A stretch of DNA of 64,000 nucleotides from Gracilaria gracilis. Its lineage: Eukaryota > Rhodophyta > Florideophyceae > Gracilariales > Gracilariaceae. Position 1 is the stretch's first letter. Every line of letters starts with the position of its first letter. Of this stretch, positions 42,899 to 52,092 are shown piece after piece. The stretch spans positions 186,001 through 250,000 of the forward strand of contig JARGSG010000027.1 in NCBI GenBank assembly GCA_030374805.1, given 5' to 3'. A program made the position numbers and the translations under genes. The notes under the pieces are model-generated. The model was given only the letters and a program-made list of their open reading frames with translations. It was not told the DNA's origin and searched no databases.

Positions 42899-44896
42899 AT
42901 GGCTGTATCGCAACTCCTTTGGCGTTCTATGCAAAGCCGTAATACGGTAAGCGTTTGTTACCGCCTGCTTCTGCTTCTCTGTGGTGTACTCCATTGCGTT
43001 TCGCAAACTACCGCATGCACAGCGACGGTCTTTGGAAGGCTCTCCACTGTAGATGACAGTACTTATACCGGCGGTTCCGTGGATTGTGACAGTTGTGATT
43101 TCCGTCTTGCGAAAGTGCCGGCGCGAGATCATCCCCCGAACGCCACCAGACCAATATACCTCATGCAAGACGCGTATCCACATGTTGTCAGTAATGACCG
43201 CGCCTCAACATGGCATCCATCAAATCTACAAGGTTCCCCTTCACAATTGCAAACCTGGGGTACAACGCAGCCCATCGGGCACATCCCGCAAGTCCCACAC
43301 ACCTTTGCTATGTTCGAAGGAGGCACTGGATATGGGATACTAAACGAGCATGGCGTTTCAATGTCTGAAAGCACCTGTCCGGGAATATTCGTTGCAAAGC
43401 CTCGGACACAAGGTGGACATGCTTTGTTCGATATTGCTTCTCTTTCTCAGGTCGCTATGGAACGGACCACCACAGCGAGGGAGGCGATAAAGATCATGGG
43501 GAAACTTTCTGAACAACATGGCTACTATGGAGGGTATTGGGATGATGAACATGACATGTTTAACGAAGCTGGAGAGTCCTTAATGGTAGCTGACAAACGA
43601 GAGTCTTGGGTGTTTCACATAATCCCTGACGATACAGGCAGGAGTTCCATTTGGGCAGCACAGCGAGTCCCAGATACTGACATGAGTGTTGTGGCAAATA
43701 CATTTATAATCCGAGCGATTGATTCTTCCAGTGATGACTTCATGTACTCAACGAACTTGTATGATGTTGCATTGAAACACGGTCTATGGACTCCTGGTAT
43801 CAGACTGGATTTCTCAAAGGCGTTTAGCCATCAGAGACTCCCACTACACAGTTCTTATTCCAACTTGAGAGTATGGAGATTGTTTACAATAGCGAATCCA
43901 GACTTGCTTCGTGTTCTTAATCCTCGTGCAAACGCCTGGCTAGATGGATATCCATTTTCTGTAACGCCTAAATCGAAGCTAACTCGAGACACCATTTTCC
44001 GCATGTACAGGGATCACTTTGAGGGCACTCCGTTTGATTTGACTGCCGGTGAAGCTGGTGGCCCTTATGGAGATCCGAACAGGTACGACACAGAACCTAG
44101 CGACACCATGTCATTTGCCAGAGCTCACAGTGGCGAGTTTGGGCGTGCAGTATCTTTGTTTCGTACTAGTTATACGACCATCTCTCGTTCAAGACAGGAT
44201 CTTCCTCCGGAGGTTGGGCCTATGGTGTACTATTCGCAACAACAGCCGAGTTCTAGTGTGTTTGTGCCTCTGTATTTGTCGATGCAGTCGATTCCGAAAA
44301 CATTCAGCCGTGGGTCCCTTTTCAGGTTTGACAATGAATCTATGTTTTGGGCTGCCGCTTTGGTTTCTAATTGGGTACACAAGTATTACAAGCATGCCAT
44401 AGACGATTTGAGGGCTCTGCAAAGCGAGATTGAGAGCTACAGAATGGAAGAGATTGATGAAGAGGCATCAAAACTGCTACAAAAGGGCCAACAGAAAGAA
44501 GCTGTTTCGCTCATGCATAGCTTCAGTCACCGCTTATCATCCACGTCGAAAGCCAGATATTCGGAGTTCTTCTGGCAACTAGTTGCGCGATTTCATGATG
44601 GTTACATTATGCAAGATGATAATGCCCTAAAGATTAAGATGAAGTCAGTGTTCTACCCTGAATGGTGGTTAAAGAATGTTGGATACTTTTCAGCACGGGA
44701 AACCGGCGGTAGTTATGGTGCACATTTTGAAGGCGACTTTCAGGAAAGAGGGTTTTCCCACCCAAACCCATTACCTTGGTCATTCTTGGCTTTTTTTTCT
44801 GGTGTAATCGTAGGCTCATTAATGTGTGTGTGCATTTTCAATCTTGGTCGTTCTGGACTGAAGAGCTCTGACAGAAAGAGTTATCAGCGAATATAA
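42899..44896 (+). CDS. C69-family dipeptidase with signal peptide and C-terminal membrane anchor
   Basis: A 665-residue protein of the N-terminal-nucleophile hydrolase fold. A hydrophobic segment at about residues 22-35 is followed by TTAC, and Cys40 (CTATVFG) is in the position of the catalytic N-terminal cysteine exposed by signal-peptide removal. Downstream are family segments GGTGYGILNEHGVSMSEST, TAREAIKIMG, YYGGYWD-EHDMFNEAGESLMVAD, and a run with WAAQRVPDTDMSVVANTF. C69 dipeptidases cleave small peptides, often in vacuoles, lysosomes or outside the cell. A last hydrophobic segment (about 635-655, FLAFFSGVIVGSLMCVCIF) suggests a type I membrane protein with a short cytosolic tail. The ATG at 42899 is the first in the frame. 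Confidence 0.9.
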   Translation: MAVSQLLWRSMQSRNTVSVCYRLLLLLCGVLHCVSQTTACTATVFGRLSTVDDSTYTGGSVDCDSCDFRLAKVPARDHPPNATRPIYLMQDAYPHVVSNDRASTWHPSNLQGSPSQLQTWGTTQPIGHIPQVPHTFAMFEGGTGYGILNEHGVSMSESTCPGIFVAKPRTQGGHALFDIASLSQVAMERTTTAREAIKIMGKLSEQHGYYGGYWDDEHDMFNEAGESLMVADKRESWVFHIIPDDTGRSSIWAAQRVPDTDMSVVANTFIIRAIDSSSDDFMYSTNLYDVALKHGLWTPGIRLDFSKAFSHQRLPLHSSYSNLRVWRLFTIANPDLLRVLNPRANAWLDGYPFSVTPKSKLTRDTIFRMYRDHFEGTPFDLTAGEAGGPYGDPNRYDTEPSDTMSFARAHSGEFGRAVSLFRTSYTTISRSRQDLPPEVGPMVYYSQQQPSSSVFVPLYLSMQSIPKTFSRGSLFRFDNESMFWAAALVSNWVHKYYKHAIDDLRALQSEIESYRMEEIDEEASKLLQKGQQKEAVSLMHSFSHRLSSTSKARYSEFFWQLVARFHDGYIMQDDNALKIKMKSVFYPEWWLKNVGYFSARETGGSYGAHFEGDFQERGFSHPNPLPWSFLAFFSGVIVGSLMCVCIFNLGRSGLKSSDRKSYQRI

Positions 44897-45462
44897 GGAA
44901 GGTAGTAAACCACGTGTTTAGGAGCATCTAAAGCAACTATTGTCGAAGATGAAATAGGTAAATATAGTGATTCCGTATCAAAATTGTGTCGCTCAAATCC
45001 GCTCGACCTCATTCCCATGGGAGAGGGAATACTTCATGATGAGTTTTTCCTTTTATGGAGTTCACCCTACTAAACGCTTAGAACACTATTAGCCTTGTAC
45101 GATACAGTGTATCTCTAGAGCCGCCCAAGAAGAAGAACAAATTATGGAAGAGAGCGAACGAACGAACGAGTGGCTTTATTAGAGCGAGCAGCACTTTTGG
45201 TCGTTGGCGGCACACGTGTCAGCCGTGTGTGACCCCTCGTTCATTGACCTCCTACGGCCATTCATTCCTGAACCGCCATGCGCCACAACCTCCAGTGTTG
45301 TCTCTCAATACGCCCAAACCAGCTAACGTATCATACACAGATAACCACCAGAAGTCCTGGGGTTTTGAACACTTTCGGCGAGACCTGTGCTCATCCACGT
45401 CTTCTTGCTAGCGAGCTTCGTCTCGCGCAATCAGATCGTCGGCACCACTGTCCGCACACACC
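44897..45462. other. Intergenic stretch with a dispersed motif
   Basis: No gene recognised. At 45159-45180 it carries a 22-bp sequence (begins CGAACGAACGAG, ends GGCTTTATT) that recurs exactly at 51093-51114. Confidence 0.5.
45159..45180 (+). repeat. Dispersed 22-bp motif, copy 1
   Basis: Identical to 51093-51114, and in both cases GAAGAAGAAC lies just upstream (within 25 bp). It lies about 280 bp before the start of the repeat-rich membrane protein gene. Confidence 0.75.
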
Positions 45463-46269
45463 ATGTCGGATCGCCATCGCTCGACAACAAATCGCTGTCT
45501 GGGCCAGGTTGCCACGGCCCTGATCGCCCCGGATGGGGGACGCCCCAACTTGTTACCCAAAACGATAGCTACTTTGTGGTATCTGTTGATTCTTCCCGAC
45601 GCCCAAGCCCGTTTCCACCGTCAGGTTTATCGCAAGCGATTGCCTTGGTACGCCCCAAAAAGGGTATTCGGTCTGGTGTTGTCCGCTGCTAATATCGCTA
45701 CCATCCCCCTTTCATGGGTTCTACTTCTTGCAGGGAAGCGAAACGCGTCTAGAATTGCATGCTTCAGTGTACTGCTCAACCCCCCAACCATCACGCTCAC
45801 ATGGCTTATCATCAAAGAGTTGACTAAAACTACGGCCAAGAAGACAATCCGTCTTGGATGTGCCTCAGTCGATGCCATAATGAAGCCGTTTAAATCGAAA
45901 AAAGCTCCCCAGGTAGAAGCCCCGCCCACTTCTGCCCCGGAAAGCACCTCTGCGAATACCTCAACAAGTGCTCCGAAGACTGACTCATTGGAAAACACCT
46001 CAACAAGTGCTCCGAAGACTGACCCATCGGAAAACACCTCAACGAATACCTCAACAGGTGCTCCGAACACTGGCCCTCCGAAGAATAGCTCAACGAATAC
46101 CTCAACAAGTGCTCCGAACACTGACTCATCGGAAAACCCCTCAACGACTACCTCGCCAAGTGCTCCGAAGACTGACGCATCGGAAAACACGTCAAAGACT
46201 GCCTCAACAAGTACGCCTAAGACAGAACCACCAGCTTCAGAAACCCCATCTGAAGCTACACAAAGTTAG
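45463..46269 (+). CDS. Membrane protein with Thr/Ser/Pro-rich repeat tail
   Basis: A 268-residue protein of no family I recognise. The first 135 residues contain two or three hydrophobic segments (around IATLWYLLILP, VFGLVLSAANIATIPLSWVLLLAG and NPPTITLTWLIIKEL) and are basic. The last 120 residues are built from repeats of NTSTSAPKTD-type units, likely disordered and possibly O-glycosylated. The repeats come from a DNA minisatellite whose unit length is a multiple of three, so length can change without breaking the frame. The ATG at 45463 precedes a polar N terminus; the other frames over this stretch are shadows of the repeat. Confidence 0.72.
   Translation: MSDRHRSTTNRCLGQVATALIAPDGGRPNLLPKTIATLWYLLILPDAQARFHRQVYRKRLPWYAPKRVFGLVLSAANIATIPLSWVLLLAGKRNASRIACFSVLLNPPTITLTWLIIKELTKTTAKKTIRLGCASVDAIMKPFKSKKAPQVEAPPTSAPESTSANTSTSAPKTDSLENTSTSAPKTDPSENTSTNTSTGAPNTGPPKNSSTNTSTSAPNTDSSENPSTTTSPSAPKTDASENTSKTASTSTPKTEPPASETPSEATQS
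45958..46221 (+). repeat. Coding minisatellite, 39-bp and 12-bp units
   Basis: Units of 39 bp (starting ACCTCAACAAGTGCTCCGAA) occur five times, the later ones separated by 12-bp partial units (CCTCAACGAAT-like), giving a 51-bp composite period. Unit lengths are multiples of three, so the protein frame is kept. Confidence 0.85.
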
Positions 46270-47092
46270 AGCACGAAGTTAGAGAAGCCCAGTTCATACT
46301 TCATTTTGTCAACCTGCACTATACATTGCCTTCTCGGTTGCAACTGTCAGATATAAATGAGGAAATGTAGCTTCCAGTTGCCGAAAAGTCTACACTTGCT
46401 TTGCGCCCAATGCGTTCTGCTTTGTGAGGAGCATTCTGCCATGCAATTTATGCACATGTAAATTGCTCGTCGTGCCCTGAATATTTCTTCAAACGCTTAT
46501 CATCATCTACCAAGGCTAGTCAAACGCATGAACGCTTGCCCTAGTCGTGCTCAAGCTTCACTTCGCGATCATCGCGAACATCATGTTCTTCTTCGGAGCC
46601 GTCGTGCCCTCCAGTGCGTATGCATACTCTCTCCGCCTGGACTTGCATTTACACGGAAGGATTTTCAGTCATCTCCTTTTTGCCTCAAAGCCCCTTTTGT
46701 TTCCATAATATGCCCCGTTGGCGAATGCGTTTCGTGTCAAATGCTTTTTGTTTCGATCATCTAGATTCTATTGTCAACTGTTGTCCACCACACTTACACC
46801 ACGTAAGAAATGCAGAATGCTATGTGTTGAAATATTTGTTTAGATAGTTCCAGATTCCACAGAACGCTGGAAAAAGATACCTGCATCGTTCGGCATACAT
46901 GACGTCTTTCATTAACGCACCAACGGCTTCACTTTCTTCTGTACAAAGCAAAACTTTCTTAAGATTATTGCTATGACCAAAGGGCAAGGAGAATTTGTTG
47001 CACACCTTACAACTGACTTTGACGTGGTGTTATCTCACAGCTTTCCTCGACAGCGATAGATAAGCGGATCACGATTACCAAAGCATAAAAGC
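46270..47092. other. Intergenic stretch, no gene recognised
   Basis: A short minus-strand frame (46820-47005, about 61 codons) has protein-like composition but no known motif; I do not call it. Confidence 0.4.
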
Positions 47093-48940
47093 ATGGGATA
47101 TTTTCGTGTTGGGAAGTATATCATCAAGAAAAAGATAGGAGAAGGAGCGTTCGCAGAAGTTCGACTCGCAGTTCATGAAGATTCTGGAGAGAAGTTCGCC
47201 GTCAAGATTTTCGACAAATCTTGTTTTCCGAAGCCGGACTTTGAGAATGACATTCGAAAAGAAATTCGGATCATGACATACCTGAACCACCCAAACATCG
47301 TGAGCATGAAGAATGTTTTGGTGACTTCAACGAAAATATATATAGTCATGGAACTTGTAACAGGTGGAGAGCTTTATGAAGAGATTGTACGTAACAGCCG
47401 TCTAGATGAAGCAACATCTCGGTTGTATTTTCAGCAAATTGTGGACGCTTTAGTGTACTGCCACCAGCGAGGAGTCGTTCACAGAGATCTCAAACCGGAG
47501 AACTTGCTTCTTGATGACAATAGAAACATAAAGATTACGGACTTTGGAATGTCCTGGATGAGAGATGCGATTGATCCGGAGATCCATTCGAAACAACTGC
47601 TGACGACACAATGTGGTACACCAAAGTATATGGCCCCTGAGATTATTCTGAGAGCCCCTGATGGATATGACGGTGAGAAAATTGATGCTTGGGAATGCGG
47701 CATCGTTTTGTTTGCCTTGCTTGCTGGTTACTTGCCTTTCAGAGGGGATGATGATGTTTCAGTATTCCAGTCTGTGCTTAGAGGTGAGGTTGAGTTTCCT
47801 GAGCACTTCCCTCCAATGGTCTGCGATGTTATATCGAAGTTGCTTCAAAAAGACCCTGCTCAGCGTTCGAGCCTTTATGAAATACGGACTCATCCCTGGT
47901 TTGTCGTTAACTACAAAGGAAAACAGCGAGAGGACGCGTGGATTACTTCGACTGACGCCAAGAATCACTCCCCGATCGGTGACTCTTCCAGCTCTCTGCC
48001 AAGCGCAGGTGATGTGAGCCCTGGTGATGTGAGCCCTGGTGATGTTGGAGGTCTTACAGCTGCTACACGAAGGCAGTTAAGCATGCGACCGATTCATCAG
48101 CGACCAGTCACTCGCAAACCCAATTTCAAAGAAACGCAGAGGAAGTCCAAAGCTGCTCTTCGTGGGGTACAAAATGGGAACGTTTCAAACAAAACTAGAA
48201 AATCGCATGCTGGTATCCACTTGAGCCAGAAGCTTAAAGATGGAACTCTAGTAGTTAAAGAAGGCGAGACTGGAGAGGAAAAACTAATCCTTCAGCCTAA
48301 ACCAAAGGTTAGACCCAAGCCAAATTTGTCCCTTGCTGGCCTCTCCGCGTTTGACAATGATGAAACTGAACTTCAAGAAATAGTTTGTCACCCAGGTGAA
48401 AATGTCTTCAGCCCTCGCGACCAAGAAGGCTCAGACGATGTCATGGAAAAGAGAAAACTGCATTCTGAAACAAATGCTCCTCGTTCCAGGCTCAGACCAT
48501 TCTCGTTGAAGCCTCTCCTTTTGAAAGATGGCGAGAACAACAATGAGAATCCAGTTTCCTTTCGAGATCTCCTAAAGAGCCCGTTTGGTGCAGTGGTTCG
48601 ATCTTTGAGAAATGGGGGGGCTCAAGAAACACCTCTATCCAGCCCGGAACGGCCGGATCTATTAGCGCCGCCATCGCGCAGTAAATTGTTTGGCAAGCTG
48701 TTCTCCGAGTCATCAACGTCGATCACTTCGCCGAGAACGCCAATGCAGCGAAAAAAGTCGCGAATTACGAAGTTTAAAACGTCTGCTGAACCCCAAACTC
48801 CACTTCCCCCAGCCAATTCCTCAACTGATTCAACAGAAGGTTTATTCGAAGGCGTACAGGAACTCCGAGAAGACATAGAAGCTCCTCCGTCATCGAGCTT
48901 TCGAAGACTAGCTGCTTTTCTCAGTAAGAAGGGTAAATGA
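47093..48940 (+). CDS. CAMK-like (AMPK/SnRK-related) Ser/Thr protein kinase
   Basis: A 615-residue protein. Residues about 9-270 form a complete kinase domain: glycine loop IGEGAFAEV, AVK lysine, HRDLKPENLLLDD catalytic loop, DFGMS, the activation segment with TQCGTPKYMAPEI, and DAWECGIVLFALLAGYLPF. The pattern is that of CAMK-like kinases, near plant SnRK3/CIPK and fungal AMPK relatives. The C-terminal 340 residues are basic and Ser/Pro-rich with scattered SP/TP sites; I see no NAF calcineurin-B-like-binding motif, so it is not an obvious CIPK. A short SPGDVSPGDV repeat lies at about residue 307-320. Function: a signalling kinase of unknown pathway. Confidence 0.9.
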   Translation: MGYFRVGKYIIKKKIGEGAFAEVRLAVHEDSGEKFAVKIFDKSCFPKPDFENDIRKEIRIMTYLNHPNIVSMKNVLVTSTKIYIVMELVTGGELYEEIVRNSRLDEATSRLYFQQIVDALVYCHQRGVVHRDLKPENLLLDDNRNIKITDFGMSWMRDAIDPEIHSKQLLTTQCGTPKYMAPEIILRAPDGYDGEKIDAWECGIVLFALLAGYLPFRGDDDVSVFQSVLRGEVEFPEHFPPMVCDVISKLLQKDPAQRSSLYEIRTHPWFVVNYKGKQREDAWITSTDAKNHSPIGDSSSSLPSAGDVSPGDVSPGDVGGLTAATRRQLSMRPIHQRPVTRKPNFKETQRKSKAALRGVQNGNVSNKTRKSHAGIHLSQKLKDGTLVVKEGETGEEKLILQPKPKVRPKPNLSLAGLSAFDNDETELQEIVCHPGENVFSPRDQEGSDDVMEKRKLHSETNAPRSRLRPFSLKPLLLKDGENNNENPVSFRDLLKSPFGAVVRSLRNGGAQETPLSSPERPDLLAPPSRSKLFGKLFSESSTSITSPRTPMQRKKSRITKFKTSAEPQTPLPPANSSTDSTEGLFEGVQELREDIEAPPSSSFRRLAAFLSKKGK

Positions 48941-49351
48941 TCTCCGCCTTGGATCATTTGTCTCGCTCCGATTGATTTGAACTGAGGCATCGGACTGAAA
49001 ACTTTCCCTTTACTGAAACTACCAAGGTAGTCAGCTAGGAAATCTTGAGATGCTTTCGTGATAACGTTCACTCCCCACTTCTTCATTCTTGATATAAAGA
49101 TCTTATTCATCGACGACACATACTCGCGCTGCAATTCAAGATAGTTGTCGTGATGGGCCAGCAAGCGGTTCAAACGATTCAAACTGTGCAGTTAAGGATT
49201 TATCTACTACAACCTCAGGACTGGTGTTTTTCGATTATCAGTTAATAAATTGCTTTCCTATCGATAAAGAGTTACAAAAGAAATGAGAGAACGTCACAAG
49301 ATACATGCAATGAACCAGAATTTCTGACAGACCTATATATGTCTCTTACGT
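48941..49351. other. Spacer between convergent genes
   Basis: No gene called. A minus-strand frame of 186 codons (48622-49182) runs antisense into the kinase gene but lacks an ATG start. Confidence 0.4.
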
Positions 49352-50761
49352 TCACCGTGCAGAATTGTCTTCTGCAGGTGACATCATCCCATACAACCAG
49401 TGAAGATGGCCTTCCATTCTCCTTGTGCTTTCATCAACAGCAGCCTCATTGACCTCTTTGCCGACTCCGCTCATTTCATTATCTATCCAATCCATTATGT
49501 CACTGTCTGGGATCGAGAACTTTCGTGCAAACCAGTGAGGAGAGGTTCGGAGCCATTTCCACACAGTATAGCTTCCGTCCGGATTGCGAACCTGATCAAT
49601 AGTGTAGGGATGTTGTCCTGAACTTTTCCCATCGATATTCCAGTACACTGTACGTAGAGAGTGGGGAACGATGGTCTTATTGAAATCTGGATGGTTCCAA
49701 AACAAAGATACGTAAAAGTGCTCCGAAGCATCTTGCGAAAAAGCCATGGATAGTAACATCTTCCGTGCGTACGAACTGGAGGTCATAAACTTGCAAGCTT
49801 CACGGGTTAAAATCAGCCAACCTTCACCTTTTACGAATTCGTAATTGATCTTCGAGAACAACGGGGTGGTTTGGTCCAGAATTACAAGCTTTGAGTCATC
49901 TGACTTTTCAGACATGCCCAAAGCAGTATCGACTGCAATTCTTTCAAAACGGTAGTGCATTGTTTGAGACCACTGTTCCTTTGGCGAGACGATGAAGAAG
50001 TTGGAACGCTGGTCACGCACGTGAGGCATTGCCAGAATTTTTCGCGGGACTTCTGGCGATACAAGAGGATAGTCAGAACCAGAGAGGTTGATGAAGTAAT
50101 CCCAATGCCCCATGCCAAGGAGATGGGAAATGGCAGCCATGTTATTCAACACCATTGTCACACCGCGATATGTGACAGGCTCACGTGGCATAATGAAAAC
50201 ATTCGAATACCGCGATTCCTTCCTTATATCGGAGGATACAGAGACCACACGATGAGCCGGGATTTTCTTGTCGAAATGCAAAGCATAAAAGTTACCTGGG
50301 TGGTGGATCCGGGCTAGCAAGCGAGGGGTAAGTGGTAGAGAAGATTCGGAGATTTGCACGAAGAAGGCAATGGTTGCTTCTTCTGTCGCGTCAGACAGTC
50401 GTGTTACATTCTCCAGAGTCCAACGTTGTTGGTGAATATGCGGAGGAAGATTACTTCCTGATAGCGGAGTGTGACTCGATTTCCCGATGTAAGAAAACGT
50501 GGGAATACCAGCTCTTATAAACGTAGGGAAGAACAACAACCCCTGAATAAACGCGGTTTGTAGAAGAAATGAAGGCTGCATTGTTGAAAGAGATTGAGTT
50601 GTTTCACGACAACTGCCGAGCCCCCTTCTCGAAAGGATAGGATAGAAAAGTTCAGAACGCGACAGGTTGACTCCCTTGGGTAAGTTTGTAGCTCGGTTCT
50701 GTTCCTGGTACTTGTTGGAAGTGAAACCAACTGCACCAAAAGGATTCATGATTGGAGTCAT
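49352..50761 (-). CDS. Glycosyltransferase family 14 (core-2/I-branching type)
   Basis: A 469-residue type II membrane protein. A hydrophobic segment (about residues 65-85, FLLQTAFIQGLLFFPTF) would anchor it in the Golgi; the start could be the ATG at 50761 or the later one at 50581, just before this segment. The catalytic domain shows GT14 features: IAFFVQI, LLARIHHPGNFYALHFDKK, YRGVTMVLNNMAA, WDYFINLSGSDYPL, the GEGWLILTREAC segment and DEHFY-like ASEHFYVSLFWN. GT14 enzymes include mammalian core-2 N-acetylglucosaminyl- and xylosyltransferases and plant arabinogalactan glucuronosyltransferases. A role in building cell-wall or matrix glycans is plausible for an alga, but the sugar cannot be read from sequence. 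Confidence 0.93.
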   Translation of the reverse strand: MTPIMNPFGAVGFTSNKYQEQNRATNLPKGVNLSRSELFYPILSRRGLGSCRETTQSLSTMQPSFLLQTAFIQGLLFFPTFIRAGIPTFSYIGKSSHTPLSGSNLPPHIHQQRWTLENVTRLSDATEEATIAFFVQISESSLPLTPRLLARIHHPGNFYALHFDKKIPAHRVVSVSSDIRKESRYSNVFIMPREPVTYRGVTMVLNNMAAISHLLGMGHWDYFINLSGSDYPLVSPEVPRKILAMPHVRDQRSNFFIVSPKEQWSQTMHYRFERIAVDTALGMSEKSDDSKLVILDQTTPLFSKINYEFVKGEGWLILTREACKFMTSSSYARKMLLSMAFSQDASEHFYVSLFWNHPDFNKTIVPHSLRTVYWNIDGKSSGQHPYTIDQVRNPDGSYTVWKWLRTSPHWFARKFSIPDSDIMDWIDNEMSGVGKEVNEAAVDESTRRMEGHLHWLYGMMSPAEDNSAR

Positions 50762-51513
50762 TGGAATGAAATACGTAAAGCACCAAGGAGATCACTACAT
50801 GGGGCATGAAAAAGATGATACAGATGGCCAAGGCATGGGGCCAAAAGTGTTGGAGGTCAGCGACAGACCATGGTCAATTGTTACTGCAAGGGTACGTGGA
50901 AGGACCCAGCGTGTTGAATGTGGCAAAGATTTGTGAGGACGGTCCCAATCAGTTAATCATGGAAGCATTTCTCAACGTTTGCGGAGTATAGGTTCCGTGA
51001 CGCGGAATGAGCTTTCCAGCGCTTCCTGAATGGGGCGTGGAACAGGAGGGTTCAAGCCTGATACGCACTTCTGTTCGATTCGAAGAAGAACACGAACGAA
51101 CGAGTGGCTTTATTTATCTGTTTTTACGCGATCGGCGCTAGGCAAATAACGCCGCGTAGGCCGCCGTACTACACAGTTGGCGGCGGTTGACAGCCACTGC
51201 TGTGATCTGCAGAATCGTGCGTTCCATTCTCAGGATTAAAGAATGGTATTCATCATCACGAACAGCTCATTTGATTTTCGGCACCAACTCGACGTCTCCG
51301 CGGCGCACGGCACGTGCCATGTGTATTTGTCACTGCTCCCATCACCGTGAAAACGACACCGGCATGGTGACAAGTATAAGTTATCAACCGGGGCAAGCCA
51401 AGGAAAAGCGGACCGAGGCCATTACAGTAAATCCTCGTTACAAGCATGTGGAGCGTTAACCTCTTCAGTATCCTTGTAAATGGTTTATCCCTGTAATGTG
51501 TGAAAGAAAGAAC
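50762..51513. other. Spacer before the mobile-element island
   Basis: Holds the GT14 upstream region and the second copy of the dispersed 22-bp motif (51093-51114). No gene recognised. The pogo-like transposon begins just after it. Confidence 0.5.
51093..51114 (+). repeat. Dispersed 22-bp motif, copy 2
   Basis: Identical to 45159-45180, again just downstream of GAAGAAGAAC. The sequence after it differs, with a TTATTTATCTG run here. Confidence 0.75.
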
Positions 51514-51515
51514 TA

Positions 51516-51538
51516 CCCCTCCCATCGGTATGATTTGG
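51516..51538 (+). repeat. Left terminal inverted repeat of the pogo-like element
   Basis: Exact inverse of 54118-54140 and preceded by TA. Identity stops after 23 bp (25 bp counting the TA). Confidence 0.95.
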
Positions 51539-52092
51539 GACATGAGAATAATTTGGGGCGTTTTCGGATCTTGACAGTCTCCTCAAGGCGCCTTGTTGTG
51601 GGAACGTCTACAAACGACTCCATTCGATGCCTTCGATATCACTCTTTGAGCTGACAGGCGCCTAAAAAGCCGGGCGCCATGTTGCAGGTCTGGATGCGAG
51701 ATTCCTTCTACATTTTTACTGCGCTGGCATTTCGGACTCAAGTGGCAGCGCAAAAAACCGCGAAGGAGATACGCTTGCAACTGTCATCGCTCCCAGACCA
51801 TGGGTAGAACCTGTGCTACTCATGCTAGAGGGCTAAGCATGGTTTGAATTGACGAAGACCCCGTCCTACAATATGAAACGCGAACGTGGAGCTCAATGAC
51901 TCGCCAACGTTGGAGGTCTATTCAACATAAATTCATGAACTTTATCATACACTCTGGCAGACAGTTGCCGTCGCCGAAAGCGAAACGGTCAGCAATCCAA
52001 GGAGACCGATGGCCTAAAGTATAAAAAATGGACGAGGACCACGACTAATATTCATTCGGCTCCTCAGCTACCGTTTTTTATGTACGTTACAC

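Noticed and set aside
45627-46190. 187-codon minus-strand frame with VFGALVEVF repeats
   Set aside because: A by-product of the coding minisatellite on the plus strand.
48622-49182. 186-codon minus-strand frame antisense to the kinase C terminus
   Set aside because: No ATG start, no known motif, and two thirds of its length overlaps a well-supported gene.
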